Shown here: positions 1 through 9,352 of the stretch, piece after piece
Layout of the letters: each line of letters starts with the position of its first letter
How positions within the stretch are numbered: the stretch's first letter is position 1
Assembly (NCBI RefSeq): GCF_003991905.1
Contig: NZ_RSCL01000032.1
Coordinates: 1 to 64,000 of the forward strand
Origin: Dulcicalothrix desertica PCC 7102
GTDB taxonomy: Bacteria; Cyanobacteriota; Cyanobacteriia; Cyanobacteriales; Nostocaceae
Length of the DNA stretch: 64,000 bases
Direction of reading: 5' to 3'
Notes under the pieces: generated by a model
Databases searched by the model: none
Told to the model about the DNA's origin: nothing
Seen by the model: the letters and a program-made list of their open reading frames with translations, nothing else
Program-made: the position numbers and the translations under genes

Positions 1-266
1 ATAAAGGCTAATTTATTGCAAGTATCTTAACAAAACTTTGCATCGTGTCCCATTTTGCACGTATCTCGGCGGCCACCCTAATAGACGATGAAAATGGAGA
101 CGCTAAACTTCATACAGATTGGTTAGGTATCCCTACAGAAGGATTTGGTATTTCTCGTAACCCAACCGTATCAGTCACAACAGGTATACCAAAATTTAAA
201 GATGCTAGTTTTTTACTCGATAAAAGCACAACCATCAATATTAAAATGAAGTATTCGCTAGATTAG
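1..266 (+). pseudogene. DUF2141 family protein, C-terminal remnant
   Basis: The readable part (from about position 66) gives DDENGDAKLHTDWLGIPTEG followed by a segment ending in NIKMKY, which matches the conserved C-terminal half of DUF2141 proteins (small secreted proteins of unknown role). The upstream part of the domain is out of frame: VPFCTY, resembling the usual PYGTYA motif, is readable at about 47-64 in another frame. The two frames have stops at positions 9-11 and 2-4. I read this as a frameshifted or decayed gene. The 5' part lies outside the window, so how much is missing is unknown. A short GTG-started protein from position 45 is possible but would lack half the domain. Confidence 0.55.
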
Positions 267-319
267 GCAACGGATTAAACGGATGTAGCGGATGATTTAT
301 CTAGAGTAAGCAAGTTAGG

Positions 320-342
320 TGGGTGGGCAATGCCCACCATAC
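320..342. repeat. Intergenic palindrome, GGGCAATGCCCACC family
   Basis: The core GTGGGCAATGCCCAC is a near-perfect palindrome between the DUF2141 remnant and the convergent GMC oxidoreductase gene. Versions occur again near 2941-2957 and 52878-52899, so it is a dispersed intergenic repeat. It could act as a terminator stem, but no T run follows it. Confidence 0.6.
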
Positions 343-357
343 GACTCCCTAATATAT

Positions 358-1893
358 TTATGTCAATCTAGTAAGTAAATGTTCTCCTACACGTAAAGCA
401 TTTGCCATAATAGTTAATGATGGATTTATTGCAGTACTTGAAGGGAAAAAGCTGCTATCCACAACATACAAATTATCAATATCATGCGTGCGGCAATTAA
501 TATCGAGTACTGAAGTTTTAGGGTCTTCGCCAAATTTACATGTACCGCATTGATGTCCAACTTCTTTTATAGACATTTTTTCTGCATGATATATAGATAA
601 TTGTTTTGATTTATATCTGTGCTTAATAGATTTTAAAACTTCAACCCAGCGTTTTATCAAACGGTTAAATGCTTTATTATTATTACTCGTATAGTCCAAA
701 CGTATTTTGCCATTTTTAAGATAAACACGATTCTTAGAATCAGGTAAGTCTTCTGTTATCAGTAACCAAGGGACACAATGATTTGCAATTTTCTGTGCTA
801 TAAAGCAAGGTATGAATGAAGCATTTGCAAGCACTCTTTCTTTATGAATGTTACCTAGCATCTGTACGCTACCCATTGGATATGGAAAATCTTTTTCACC
901 CCAGTAAAAGTCATTGAATCCTATTGTTTTTTGAAATACTGTCGGATTCGCTTGTGTTGATAATGCTAAAACGACTCCAAATTTATGTGCCATGTAATTC
1001 CGTCCAACCAAACCTGAGCTATTTGCTAACCCATTGGGGTGTTGGTGGTTAGCAGATTTTAATAGCAAAATCGCACTATTAACGGCGCCGCAAGCAAGTA
1101 CAATTATATTAGCTGAGTAATATCTTGGTTCTCCAGCAACTTCTACATTCACACCAGTAACTTCTTTCCCAGATGCATTAGTATGTAAGTGTGTAACTTT
1201 TGCACGAGTTATTAAAGTTACATTTGAATGTTTCATTGCCGGACGCATACAGTTAATATCCGCGTCAGCTTTGGCATTGAGAAAACATGGAAAACCATCG
1301 CATGTGTCACAGCGAATACAAGCACTTTGTAACGGATTGCTTTGATTAAGTTTAATTGATAGGGGTAAATAAAAAGGATGAAAGTTTTCATCTTTTAAAC
1401 CTTCATAGATGGCTTGAATATGAGGTTCATGCGTAATAGCAGGAAAGGGATAAGCTTCTTGTTCTGGTTCAGTTGGGTCTAAACCGCGTTGTCCATGTAC
1501 TTCATAGAGTTTTTCTGCAATCGTATAATAAGGCGCCAAATCACGATATTTCAATATCCATTCTGGAGAAACACCATCATAATGAGTAACTTGCTCAAAA
1601 TCTTTTTCACGGAATCTAAATAAGGCGCCACCGTAAAACTTGGTATTTCCACCTACATAATAATGTGCATTGGTGTTTATAAGTTTACCGTGTTTGTCAC
1701 TCCAATTCTCAGCATTACGGTAAATAGATGCTTGTAAAACTTGTTGCGGATTCCAGTTTGCTTTTTCTCTTGGTAGAAACTCACCACGTTCGAGTACTAA
1801 AATTTTTTTGCCACTTGGCGCCAGTTGATATGCTAAAGTAGCTCCACCGGCGCCTGTACCGACAATAATTACATCATAATGATTATTGTTCAT
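358..1893 (-). CDS. GMC family oxidoreductase (FAD-dependent)
   Basis: Flavoprotein oxidoreductase of the glucose-methanol-choline family, probably oxidising an alcohol; the substrate is not predictable. The N-terminus has the FAD-binding motif VIIVGTGAGGATLAYQLA. The C-terminus has the GMC_oxred_C signature GHQCGTCKFGEDP and the closing segment NLYVVDSSFFPSSTAINPS. Length of about 511 residues is normal for the family. I chose the ATG at 1893, eight bases after the stop of the upstream SDR gene. An upstream GTG at 1932 would add 13 residues that precede the conserved start and overlap the SDR gene. The two genes read as one operon, so the SDR may act on the same or a related substrate. Confidence 0.85.
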   Translation of the reverse strand: MNNNHYDVIIVGTGAGGATLAYQLAPSGKKILVLERGEFLPREKANWNPQQVLQASIYRNAENWSDKHGKLINTNAHYYVGGNTKFYGGALFRFREKDFEQVTHYDGVSPEWILKYRDLAPYYTIAEKLYEVHGQRGLDPTEPEQEAYPFPAITHEPHIQAIYEGLKDENFHPFYLPLSIKLNQSNPLQSACIRCDTCDGFPCFLNAKADADINCMRPAMKHSNVTLITRAKVTHLHTNASGKEVTGVNVEVAGEPRYYSANIIVLACGAVNSAILLLKSANHQHPNGLANSSGLVGRNYMAHKFGVVLALSTQANPTVFQKTIGFNDFYWGEKDFPYPMGSVQMLGNIHKERVLANASFIPCFIAQKIANHCVPWLLITEDLPDSKNRVYLKNGKIRLDYTSNNNKAFNRLIKRWVEVLKSIKHRYKSKQLSIYHAEKMSIKEVGHQCGTCKFGEDPKTSVLDINCRTHDIDNLYVVDSSFFPSSTAINPSLTIMANALRVGEHLLTRLT

Positions 1894-1900
1894 TGGCTTC

Positions 1901-2722
1901 TTAACCTTTGGTTGCCATCCGGTTAGTAGCACATGTTTGATTAAGTTTAGTTAAACCAATCCATCTATAAAGTCTGTCACCAAAATTAGGAACAAGCTGT
2001 ATATACGCGAAAAGTATTTTAGTCAAAAACCCATCTAGCATGACTTCACCATAATTTCGCTCAATTGCGTGTAATATTGCATTCGCTACATCGGTTGGCT
2101 CAGAAACGCGCGCCATTTTTGGTGCAGATAAACCGAATGCCATAAACATTCCCGCATTCGTATATCCAGGACAAACTACTGTTGCACGAACATTGCTACC
2201 CGCTAGTTCTTGACGTAAAGCATCTGTCCACATAATTAACCCAGCTTTAGTAGCTGAGTAAATGCTGTTATATGGCGCCCCTTTTTTACCCGAACCTGAA
2301 GATATATTAACTACATGACCGCTATCACGCACTATCATTCCAGGTAGTAATAACCGCGTCAACTCCATTCCAGCCATTAAATTTGTTGTTAAAATCGAAC
2401 GGATATCATCTAAGTAATAATTCTGGAATGCAGAGTATTTTTCGATAGCAGCATTATTAATCAAAATATCGACTCCCCCGACAGTTTGAGTAATTTGCTC
2501 GATTAAGTTAGGTAATTCTTCGAGTTTACTAATATCAAATGGAAAACTAGTTGCTTTACCACCACTTAGTTTTATCTCTGTAACTACTTTTGAGAGTGCA
2601 GCTTCTGAACGTGCGATGCAGATAACATTAGCTCCTCGTTTGGCTAATGCACGCGCTATATATACACCAATACCTCCAGAGGCGCCTGTCAATAGTACGT
2701 TTCGAGCAGCGATGTTTGTCAT
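1901..2722 (-). CDS. Short-chain dehydrogenase/reductase
   Basis: NAD(P)-dependent SDR of 273 residues. The cofactor motif TGASGGIGVYIARALAKRG is at about residues 12-30, NNAA is near 88, and the catalytic YSATK (Tyr-x-x-x-Lys) is preceded by the expected Ser in NISSGSG. The C-terminal 70 residues are an extension of the type seen in ketoacyl- or sphinganine-reductase-like SDRs. It is the first gene of a two-gene minus-strand operon with the GMC oxidoreductase. Start is the ATG at 2722. The promoter region is shared with the divergent glycosyltransferase gene. Confidence 0.85.
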   Translation of the reverse strand: MTNIAARNVLLTGASGGIGVYIARALAKRGANVICIARSEAALSKVVTEIKLSGGKATSFPFDISKLEELPNLIEQITQTVGGVDILINNAAIEKYSAFQNYYLDDIRSILTTNLMAGMELTRLLLPGMIVRDSGHVVNISSGSGKKGAPYNSIYSATKAGLIMWTDALRQELAGSNVRATVVCPGYTNAGMFMAFGLSAPKMARVSEPTDVANAILHAIERNYGEVMLDGFLTKILFAYIQLVPNFGDRLYRWIGLTKLNQTCATNRMATKG

Positions 2723-2980
2723 AATTATTAGTCTTACTGAAGCGATAAGTAAAGAGATTTTGAATTTAATAGCTAATTTAACTTATGTAAAAATTATTTC
2801 TGTTGTTGAATATACTTTATTGCGCCAATCAAATCGAAACAAAGTATGAACAGTTAATCACTAACTATATAAGTTTCGTAAAATATAAATATTGTTGCTA
2901 ATAATTCAATTCTTTTTTAATTAACAATTAATATATCAGTAGGCAATGCCCACCTTACGTATAGGAAAAATTATTGATAT

Positions 2981-4246
2981 ATGAATAGCGTTAATACTAT
3001 GAGTAAACAACCAATGAGAATAGCTATAATTACTAGTTTGTATGCTCCTTTTTTAACGGGAGTTTCAATTGGTGTACACCACCGAGTTCATTGGTTACTC
3101 AAGCAAGGACACAGTGTTTTTCTTATACATCCAGAATTTAATAATAAATATCCACAAAAGTTATCTAAGCGTTCAATGCCGGGACTTGAGGAAGTTAAAT
3201 CTTTCCCTAATTTTTCACATTATGCTTTTCCTACTCAACCTCTTATATTTTATAAATCACTTCCTCAAGCATTAAGTTATCGGTGTTGGAGTGATACTGA
3301 GTTATTAAAACAATTTAAACCTGATGTTGTAGTAATCGAAGAAGCGGCACAATTACGAGGATTTTATTCATTATATCTTCAAGGCTACGGTCGTCCTATC
3401 GGCGCCGAATATGGTAAGTTAACAGGTACACCAACAGTTTCATTATTCCATACTGATATAGTAGCTTATATCAAATATTACTTAGGTGATAAATTCTTTA
3501 ACTTAGTGCGCCCAATTCTACCAATAACCATTAAAAAATTTAGTGAAGCTTACGACTATAATTTTTTCTCATCGCGTGAACAGTTAGCTCGCTACCAAGA
3601 ATTTAAATCACAGCGCAGCGAATATGTACCTTATCAAGGTGTTGACTGTCAAAAGTTTCAACCTGCAAATATTGCTCACGACCCCATACCCGACGACAAA
3701 CGACCCACATTATTATTCGTCGGTAGAATTACCGCAGAAAAGAACGTCACCCAACTTATTGAAGCATTCCCATATATAGCTGCAAAAATTCCCGATGTTC
3801 ATTTAGTAATAATTGGTAGTGGTCCACTAGACGAAGAAGTTCGCACCTTAGCACAGAAGTACGATGGTATCACTATTTGGGGTGAATCATACGGTGCCGA
3901 ATTACAGGGATGGTACGCACGTGCGGATGTATTCGTCAACCCATCAACTACCGAAAACTTCTGTACCTCCAACAACGAAGCACTCGCATCGGGAACACCC
4001 ATTGTTTTAGCAAAAGCTCCCTCAACATCTGAACAAGTAACCCCAGGAGTTAATGGTTTTCTTGCAGAAGCGGATGACCCCGTAGACTTTGCCAACAAAG
4101 TGATTACCATTCTCTCTAACCCAGAGTTAAAAGCGCAAATGAAACAACAAGCACGCGAGTCAATACTTCAATTTGACTGGCCTGCTTGTATGCAAAAATT
4201 TGAAGATAAACTTTACCAGATAGTTAGGAGGGGCGGGTTCACCTAA
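2981..4246 (+). CDS. Glycosyltransferase, GT4 family
   Basis: Retaining GT-B glycosyltransferase of 421 residues. The N-terminal domain begins MRIAIITSLYAPFLTGVS. The Glyco_transf_1 domain starts near residue 240 with LLFVGRITAEKNVTQLIEAF. The nucleotide-sugar E-x7-E region reads ENFCTSNNEALASGTPIV. Cytoplasmic or membrane-associated. The acceptor is unknown, and no lipid or exopolysaccharide cluster surrounds it. Alternative Met starts lie 6 and 11 codons in; an AGG lies about 13 bases upstream of the chosen ATG. Divergent from the SDR-GMC pair. Confidence 0.85.
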   Translation: MNSVNTMSKQPMRIAIITSLYAPFLTGVSIGVHHRVHWLLKQGHSVFLIHPEFNNKYPQKLSKRSMPGLEEVKSFPNFSHYAFPTQPLIFYKSLPQALSYRCWSDTELLKQFKPDVVVIEEAAQLRGFYSLYLQGYGRPIGAEYGKLTGTPTVSLFHTDIVAYIKYYLGDKFFNLVRPILPITIKKFSEAYDYNFFSSREQLARYQEFKSQRSEYVPYQGVDCQKFQPANIAHDPIPDDKRPTLLFVGRITAEKNVTQLIEAFPYIAAKIPDVHLVIIGSGPLDEEVRTLAQKYDGITIWGESYGAELQGWYARADVFVNPSTTENFCTSNNEALASGTPIVLAKAPSTSEQVTPGVNGFLAEADDPVDFANKVITILSNPELKAQMKQQARESILQFDWPACMQKFEDKLYQIVRRGGFT

Positions 4247-4291
4247 ATTTTCCATTACTTATTAGGATATAGATTAACCCGCCAGTACAGG

Positions 4292-4345
4292 AGTTAGGAA
4301 TTGCAACTCAGCACGAGCGCACGAGCGCACTCCTAACTTTTTTAG
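4292..4345 (+). terminator. Probable terminator of the glycosyltransferase gene
   Basis: AGTTAGGA (4292-4299) can pair with TCCTAACT (4331-4338), followed at once by TTTTTT. The 31-base loop contains a tandem CACGAGCG motif. It lies between convergent genes, and the T run supports the plus strand. Confidence 0.5.
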
Positions 4346-5559
4346 TTTGTGGGAATTTTTTGAATTTGCTCTGTAAAGTAACCATCTTCGTATTGTAGCT
4401 GTCGGGCAATTTTGAGTCCTTCTTCAAATGCATTCCGTGCTTGGGGAAACTGCTTACGCTGCAAGTGCATTTGTCCAATTTGGTCGTAAGCAGTCATCAT
4501 TCCATAGAAATTACCAGCGAGTTCTTCGCTTTGGAGTAAAATTTGGCTCGTTTGTAGTGCCTCATCGATTTGCCCTTGCGAACGATATAATGCTACTAAC
4601 TTTTGTAACGCTTCACCCGCACGCACGAATTGCTCTTGTTCCCAAGCGATGGTGTAAGCTTGTTGGTAATTTTGAAATGCATTCTCTAATTGACTTGGGT
4701 CTTGTTTCGCTAAAGCTTCGTAACTATTAGCTATAGCCATCTTTAATGTCGGTAGTTCTGCTAAATTATTATCTCTCGTGTAAATTGCTGCTAGTTTGTT
4801 GCGAACAGTAACTGACTGCTGCGGTAGTCTCGCTTGGTCATATATATAAGCTAGCTGTTCTAAGTATGTTATTTCATTGGTTCGGTCATTTCTAGTTGAA
4901 GCCAAACTCAACAATTGCTCATAAGTCGTTGCTGCTTGAGGATAATCAAACCAACTCATGTGAATTGACGCAATTGTTGTTAAAGTTTCTACTTCTGCTG
5001 TAGTATTTTGCTGTTGTCGCACTTGTGTTAGTACTTGGTTGTAAACTTCAATTGCTAGTTTAGGCGCCCGTACATTTTGGTAAGCTTGACCAAGCGCTCG
5101 TAGCACTTCTAAGTCAGTAACAGGTTGTAATTTCTTCGGTTTTTGAATCGACTGTAACCGTTGTGTAATATATTGCACTTGTGGACGGTCATTTTCTCGC
5201 CAAGCAATTTCACCAACTCTTGACAGCGCTTGTACTTCATTCAAATTTCCTAAATATCGACGTAAACGTAGCTCTCGGTTCCAAGTATCAAAAGCTCCCT
5301 CTTTATCTCCTGCTTGAAGTTTAGCAGTAGCTTCTTGGTCAAGATTATTGAGTGCAGTTTCTAATTGCTGCTGTTCAGTAGGAGTTAAGGGTTGTTGGTC
5401 GAGTTTACGTGCGGGAAGTAAAGGGTCAGAAACTCTAATTTCTAAAGGGTTTGGTGGAAACTTATCTGGTGGTTGTGGTTTTTTTGTTTGTGCTAGTACG
5501 GAAGAAGTAGATATTAGAGATAAACTTAACGCAGCAATAATACTAAACCGACGTATCAT
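4342..5559 (-). CDS. Secreted tetratricopeptide-repeat protein
   Basis: 405 residues. There is a clear signal peptide (IIAALSLSLISTSSVLAQ) ending near residue 24, then a Pro-rich linker and helical TPR units over about residues 90-390, for example ALGQAYQNVRAPKLAIEVYN and AFQNYQQAYTIAWEQEQF. Probably a periplasmic protein-binding scaffold; the partner is unknown. Gln-rich composition is typical of cyanobacterial TPR proteins. Start is the ATG directly before the signal peptide. It is divergent from cpcT, with a hairpin between them. Confidence 0.8.
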   Translation of the reverse strand: MIRRFSIIAALSLSLISTSSVLAQTKKPQPPDKFPPNPLEIRVSDPLLPARKLDQQPLTPTEQQQLETALNNLDQEATAKLQAGDKEGAFDTWNRELRLRRYLGNLNEVQALSRVGEIAWRENDRPQVQYITQRLQSIQKPKKLQPVTDLEVLRALGQAYQNVRAPKLAIEVYNQVLTQVRQQQNTTAEVETLTTIASIHMSWFDYPQAATTYEQLLSLASTRNDRTNEITYLEQLAYIYDQARLPQQSVTVRNKLAAIYTRDNNLAELPTLKMAIANSYEALAKQDPSQLENAFQNYQQAYTIAWEQEQFVRAGEALQKLVALYRSQGQIDEALQTSQILLQSEELAGNFYGMMTAYDQIGQMHLQRKQFPQARNAFEEGLKIARQLQYEDGYFTEQIQKIPTN

Positions 5560-5627
5560 AACTAATTTTCCTTAGTTTTAACTATATATATGGCAACCGA
5601 CAAGAATCGTCAAAAATTATACCCGCG

Positions 5628-5653
5628 TAGAGACCGTATTAATTCGGTCTCTA
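5628..5653. repeat. Palindrome between divergent TPR and cpcT genes
   Basis: TAGAGACCG and CGGTCTCTA form a 9-bp stem around an 8-base AT-rich loop. It lies about 70 bases upstream of the TPR gene and 115 upstream of cpcT. It could be an intergenic repeat or a regulatory stem-loop. Confidence 0.5.
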
Positions 5654-5770
5654 CATGATTGACGATATCAAACAAAAAATTCTCCTGCTCTGGAAATTGC
5701 TACAAGCTTTACAATAATGGTAATGATATGAATCAATTTTGACCTGATTAGATAATCCGAAACTGGTATA

Positions 5771-6358
5771 ATGACACATTCTACAGATGTTGCATCTTTA
5801 GCGCGCTTAATGGCAGCGGACTTTAGCAACCAAGAACAAGCTTACGAAAACCCACCGTTTTTTGCTCACATCCGTGTTTGCATCCGACCATTACCCCCAG
5901 AACTTTTACCTGGGGTAGGATTATTCCTTGAACAAGCTTATCATTTTGCCTTAAATCAACCCTACCGGATGCGGGTAATGAAGTTGATACCATCCGATAA
6001 CCATATTCAGATTGAGCATTATACCCTCAAAAATGAGGAAAAATATTACGGCGCCTCGCGTGAACCCGAACGTTTAAAATCATTAACAGTAGACGAACTT
6101 GTAAAAATGCCCGGTTGCGACATGATAGTTGAGTGGACAGGTACAAGTTTTAAAGGTCACGTTGAACCAGGCAAAGGTTGTATAGTCGAACGTAACGGTC
6201 AAAAAACCTATCTAGACAACGAATTTGAAATTAGCGAAAAAGAATTTTTCAGTCTAGACCGAGGAAGAGACTTTGAAACCAACGAACACGCATGGGGTTC
6301 TGTCGCTGGTCCCTTCCACTTTGTGCGTTGGGCTAATTTTGCTGAGGAAGTCTCGTAG
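5771..6358 (+). CDS. cpcT: Phycobiliprotein lyase CpcT (chromophore lyase, CpcT/CpeT family)
   Basis: 195-residue protein matching the CpcT/CpeT lyase family along its whole length: LARLMAADFSNQEQAYENPP at the N-terminus, then PYRMRVMKL, the central MPGCDMIVEWTGTSFKG, and the C-terminal EHAWGSVAGPFHFVR. CpcT attaches phycocyanobilin to the second cysteine (Cys-153/155 type) of the phycocyanin beta subunit. The length agrees with CpcT rather than a distant CpeT paralogue, but the chromophore and target cannot be proven from sequence. It stands alone; no phycocyanin structural genes are in the window. Confidence 0.85.
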   Translation: MTHSTDVASLARLMAADFSNQEQAYENPPFFAHIRVCIRPLPPELLPGVGLFLEQAYHFALNQPYRMRVMKLIPSDNHIQIEHYTLKNEEKYYGASREPERLKSLTVDELVKMPGCDMIVEWTGTSFKGHVEPGKGCIVERNGQKTYLDNEFEISEKEFFSLDRGRDFETNEHAWGSVAGPFHFVRWANFAEEVS

Positions 6359-6515
6359 CTCACGGCATCCGTCCCGCCTGACCAAGGGCACAGGTGGGAC
6401 GCCGACGGTTTTATTTCACAAACCCTACTTTAATGCCTACATATGCAGTAATTTATAACAAAGCTGCATAAGTTGATTATAGTTAGAAATACTGATAATT
6501 ATAGTTTAATAATAA

Positions 6516-6647
6516 ACTTTCATAAACATTATCAATATTACTACAAGAACATTAACGTTGAGCGATGGTGGACAAACTAACACCGATAATTATGGTGCAG
6601 GTAATACCGGAAATGTGAATATTAATGCAAGTGGCGCCACAAATTAG
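6516..6647 (+). pseudogene. Fragment of a filamentous-haemagglutinin-like (TpsA) gene
   Basis: An open stretch of 43 codons ending in TAG reads TLTLSDGGQTNTDN then YGAGNTGNVNINASG. This is one beta-helix repeat unit of the TpsA-like exoproteins, comparable to INITDGGRLETASFGRG and GNINIKS in the intact gene at 53022-56132. There is no start codon or secretion domain. It is a relic of a second haemagglutinin-like gene. Confidence 0.65.
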
Positions 6648-6904
6648 AACAAGCGCGCATGTTGTTGCATCTGCATGTCCGACTAATTAATCTTATTAAT
6701 TAACAATTTATGCGCGCCTAAACTTTAGTACTGACTATATTTTTATTAATAAGTTTAATAGTGAAAATACCAAGCACTAAGGATAAAAAAAAGAAGAATT
6801 TTGAAGAGGATGATACTAATAAGCAAAAGTCAATTGCCGCTTGAAATCCAAAATACCTACCTTTGTACTATCAAACGCGCGAGCAGAATTTAAAGCAGCA
6901 TTGC

Positions 6905-7117
6905 AAAATGTAGTAATCATCTTTGGTACTACTGGTTACGTTAACCAGTAGTACTGGCGCCGAAACGTAATGATTAACGGTACTACCTGTTTGTTAACTA
7001 GTAGTACTCGTGCCGAAACGTAGTAATTAACGGTACTACCTGCGAGCGTTAACCAGTAGTACTGGCGCCAAAACTCTATTACTAACGGTACTACTTGTTA
7101 GCTTAACCAGTAGTACT
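6905..7117. repeat. Tandem array of about 54-base hairpin units
   Basis: Units begin with GGTACTAC at 6925, 6979, 7032 and 7087 (periods 54, 53, 55), with a partial unit tail at 6905-6924. Each unit carries a left arm GTACTACTGGTTA or a variant, then TTAACCAGTAGTAC, then GGCGCC or a variant, then AAACGTAGTAATTAAC or a variant. Unit 1 is a 13-bp perfect stem with a 3-base loop. In the other units the left arm has drifted more than the right arm. It is not a CRISPR, because whole units are conserved and there are no unique spacers. Confidence 0.85.
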
Positions 7118-7252
7118 ATCTAAATTATGCATTAACTGTATTCATGTTGTAATAAATATCACTAATGACTTCAGTCATCTTTAGAGGACTTTTGCCCCAC
7201 CGCATTTGAAAAATCTACAATTACTGAGTTAATTTATCACATTATATTTCAC

Positions 7253-7282
7253 CACCGAGGCACAGAGAACACAGAGAGGGGA
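7253..7282. repeat. Dispersed cyanobacterial intergenic repeat (CACAGAG type)
   Basis: Sequence CACCGAGGCACAGAGAACAC followed by AGAGAGGGGAG resembles the purine-rich CACAGAG repeats common between genes in cyanobacterial genomes. Only this copy was seen in the window. Confidence 0.4.
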
Positions 7283-7354
7283 GTATAAGCATACGATTAC
7301 AAATAAGAGTGTTAAAATCCAAATAATTTTTAGTTAATATTCATACACAACTAT

Positions 7355-9226
7355 ATGAGTGATACTATATTATCCGTTCGCAACCTGCGTGTTGAGTTTC
7401 CAGGGGATGGTAGAACCGTCAAAGCTGTTGATAATATATCGTTTGACCTGCGTCGTGGCGAAACTCTTGGCATTGTAGGAGAATCTGGAAGCGGCAAATC
7501 TGTTACTTCGTTTGCTGTTATGGGTTTGTTACAGTCTCCGGGACGGGTAACTAACGGTGAAATTTTGTTTTCTCCTCAACCAAATACTCCACCCGTTAAT
7601 TTGGTGGAACTACCTGCGAAGCAAATGCAGCTTTACCGGGGTGGTGATATTGCTATGATTTTTCAAGAACCGATGAGTTCGCTTAACCCTGTATTTACTA
7701 TTGGTTATCAGCTTATTGAAGCTATTTTACGTCACCAAAATATTTCTGCTGGTGAAGCTAAACAAAAAGCTATCGCTGGTTTGCAAGAGGTGAAGCTTCT
7801 CCCTAGCGATGAGCAGTTACGTGAGCAGTATTTGGACACAGCAAAACAAACTGGTTCATCTGTGGAACCTCAAAAAATTTCTGAGCTAGTTAACCTACAC
7901 AAAGATTCAATGCTCCAACGTTACCCCCATCAGCTTTCGGGGGGACAACTGCAACGGGTGATGATCGCTATGGCTATTTCTTGTAACCCGTTATTACTAA
8001 TTGCTGATGAACCTACTACTGCGCTTGATGTTACTGTACAAGCAACAATTATTGATTTGCTACGCGAGTTACAACAAACGCGCGATATGGCGTTGATTTT
8101 TATTACTCACGATTTAGGTTTAATATCTGAAGTTGCTGACAATATCGCTGTAATGTATAAAGGTAATGTCGTTGAGCAAGGCGCCTCTAATCAAATTTTT
8201 AACAATCCTCAGCATCCATATACTAAGGGATTAGTCGCGTGTCGCCCAACACTTAATAGTCGTCCTGTGAAACTTCTTACCGTTTCTGACTATATGAGCG
8301 TTGAAGAAACACCAACAGGAGAAATGGTTATTCAAGGTAAATCACCCTCGGAACCTATCGAAATTAGTTTTGAAGAAATTAATCGGCGCCTAGATCACCT
8401 TGAGAAAGAACCATCACTCGTACAAATCAAAAATCTGAAAGTCGGTTTTCCTATAAAAGGAGTATTTGGCGGTACTAAACGTTACTTCTGGGCAGTAAAT
8501 GATGTATCGTTTGATATCAAACGCGGCGAAACCTTGGGACTTGTTGGTGAGTCGGGATGTGGCAAAAGTACGCTCGCTCGTACATTGTTACGACTTATTG
8601 AACCAACTAGTGGGCAAATTATCTTTGAAAATAACGATATAACTCAACTCAAAGGTGAAGAATTACAAAAATTACGGCGCCAGATGCAAATTGTATTCCA
8701 AAATCCATTTAGTGCCCTCGACCCACGCATGAAAGTTGGGGAAGCAATAATGGAACCGTTAGTAATTCACAGTATCGGTAAAAGCAAAAAAGAACAGCGC
8801 GAACGTGCAGCATATCTTCTCGAACGAGTCGGACTTAGTGCTGACGCAATGAACCGCTACCCACACCAATTTTCTGGAGGACAACGGCAACGGGTTTGTA
8901 TAGCTCGCGCTCTAGCTTTAAATCCTAAATTTATTATTTGCGACGAGTCAGTGTCCGCACTTGATGTATCTGTACAAGCACAAGTACTAAACTTGCTCAA
9001 AGAACTGCAAGAAGAATTTGGCTTGACTTATATATTTATTTCCCACGATTTAAGCGTAGTCAAATTTATGAGTGATAGAATTCTGGTCATGAACCGTGGT
9101 CAAATTGTCGAAGAAGGTAGAGCCGAAGAAATTTACCGCGAACCCAAACAAGAATATACGCAAAAGCTCATTGCATCAATTCCTACAGGTAGCGCTGAAA
9201 GAATTAAGCAACGCCAAGCCTCATAA
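7355..9226 (+). CDS. ABC transporter ATP-binding protein, two fused ATPase domains (oligopeptide/dipeptide type)
   Basis: 623 residues with two complete nucleotide-binding domains, equivalent to DppD and DppF fused. Domain 1 has Walker A GESGSGKS near residue 43, Q-loop [10 protein letters not shown], signature LSGGQLQR and Walker [14 protein letters not shown]. Domain 2 has Walker A GESGCGKS near 404, [10 protein letters not shown], signature FSGGQRQR and [11 protein letters not shown]. It energises uptake of peptides, or a related solute such as glutathione or nickel, from the cytoplasmic face. The permease and binding-protein genes are not adjacent, so the substrate is open. In domain 2 the Walker B region reads DESVSALD, normal for DppF-type subunits. 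Confidence 0.9.
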   Translation: MSDTILSVRNLRVEFPGDGRTVKAVDNISFDLRRGETLGIVGESGSGKSVTSFAVMGLLQSPGRVTNGEILFSPQPNTPPVNLVELPAKQMQLYRGGDIAMIFQEPMSSLNPVFTIGYQLIEAILRHQNISAGEAKQKAIAGLQEVKLLPSDEQLREQYLDTAKQTGSSVEPQKISELVNLHKDSMLQRYPHQLSGGQLQRVMIAMAISCNPLLLIADEPTTALDVTVQATIIDLLRELQQTRDMALIFITHDLGLISEVADNIAVMYKGNVVEQGASNQIFNNPQHPYTKGLVACRPTLNSRPVKLLTVSDYMSVEETPTGEMVIQGKSPSEPIEISFEEINRRLDHLEKEPSLVQIKNLKVGFPIKGVFGGTKRYFWAVNDVSFDIKRGETLGLVGESGCGKSTLARTLLRLIEPTSGQIIFENNDITQLKGEELQKLRRQMQIVFQNPFSALDPRMKVGEAIMEPLVIHSIGKSKKEQRERAAYLLERVGLSADAMNRYPHQFSGGQRQRVCIARALALNPKFIICDESVSALDVSVQAQVLNLLKELQEEFGLTYIFISHDLSVVKFMSDRILVMNRGQIVEEGRAEEIYREPKQEYTQKLIASIPTGSAERIKQRQAS

Positions 9227-9266
9227 ATAAATCTCTTCTGCAAAAATCTTGTGGAACAATCTTGTG

Positions 9267-9285
9267 GAACGGGCATCCCTGCCCG
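9267..9285. repeat. GGGCATCCCTGCCCG palindrome
   Basis: AACGGGCATCCCTGCCCGT is an imperfect palindrome downstream of the ABC gene. An inverted copy, GACGGGCAGGATGCCCGTTC, lies at 9594-9613, flanking the small frameshifted ORF. Related copies are at 36163-36180, 36379-36402 and 49997-50021. Confidence 0.6.
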
Positions 9286-9352
9286 TCCCAACTGTAAATT
9301 AATATTAAGTGGCTGTAAAATTCAACTTTGTTTTTACAAAAAGTAACTAGTT

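Larger units (their letters stand above)
6359..7354. other. Gene-poor 1-kb spacer with remnants and repeats
   Basis: No intact gene was found. In order it holds an inverted GC-rich repeat (about 6364-6408), a haemagglutinin-gene fragment (6516-6647), and an AT-rich stretch whose only ORF is a hydrophobic-then-lysine-rich peptide without a start codon (about 6723-6842). Then come the hairpin array (6905-7117) and a GAGGCACAGAGAACACAGAG repeat near 7256-7277. This region looks like decaying accessory DNA. Confidence 0.6.

Noticed and set aside
6723-6842. Short hydrophobic-lysine-rich ORF in the 1-kb spacer
   Set aside because: No start codon except an internal GTG after the hydrophobic part, and a stop lies just upstream.
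6905-7117. Possible CRISPR array
   Set aside because: Whole 54-base units are conserved and tandem, with no unique spacers and no cas genes.
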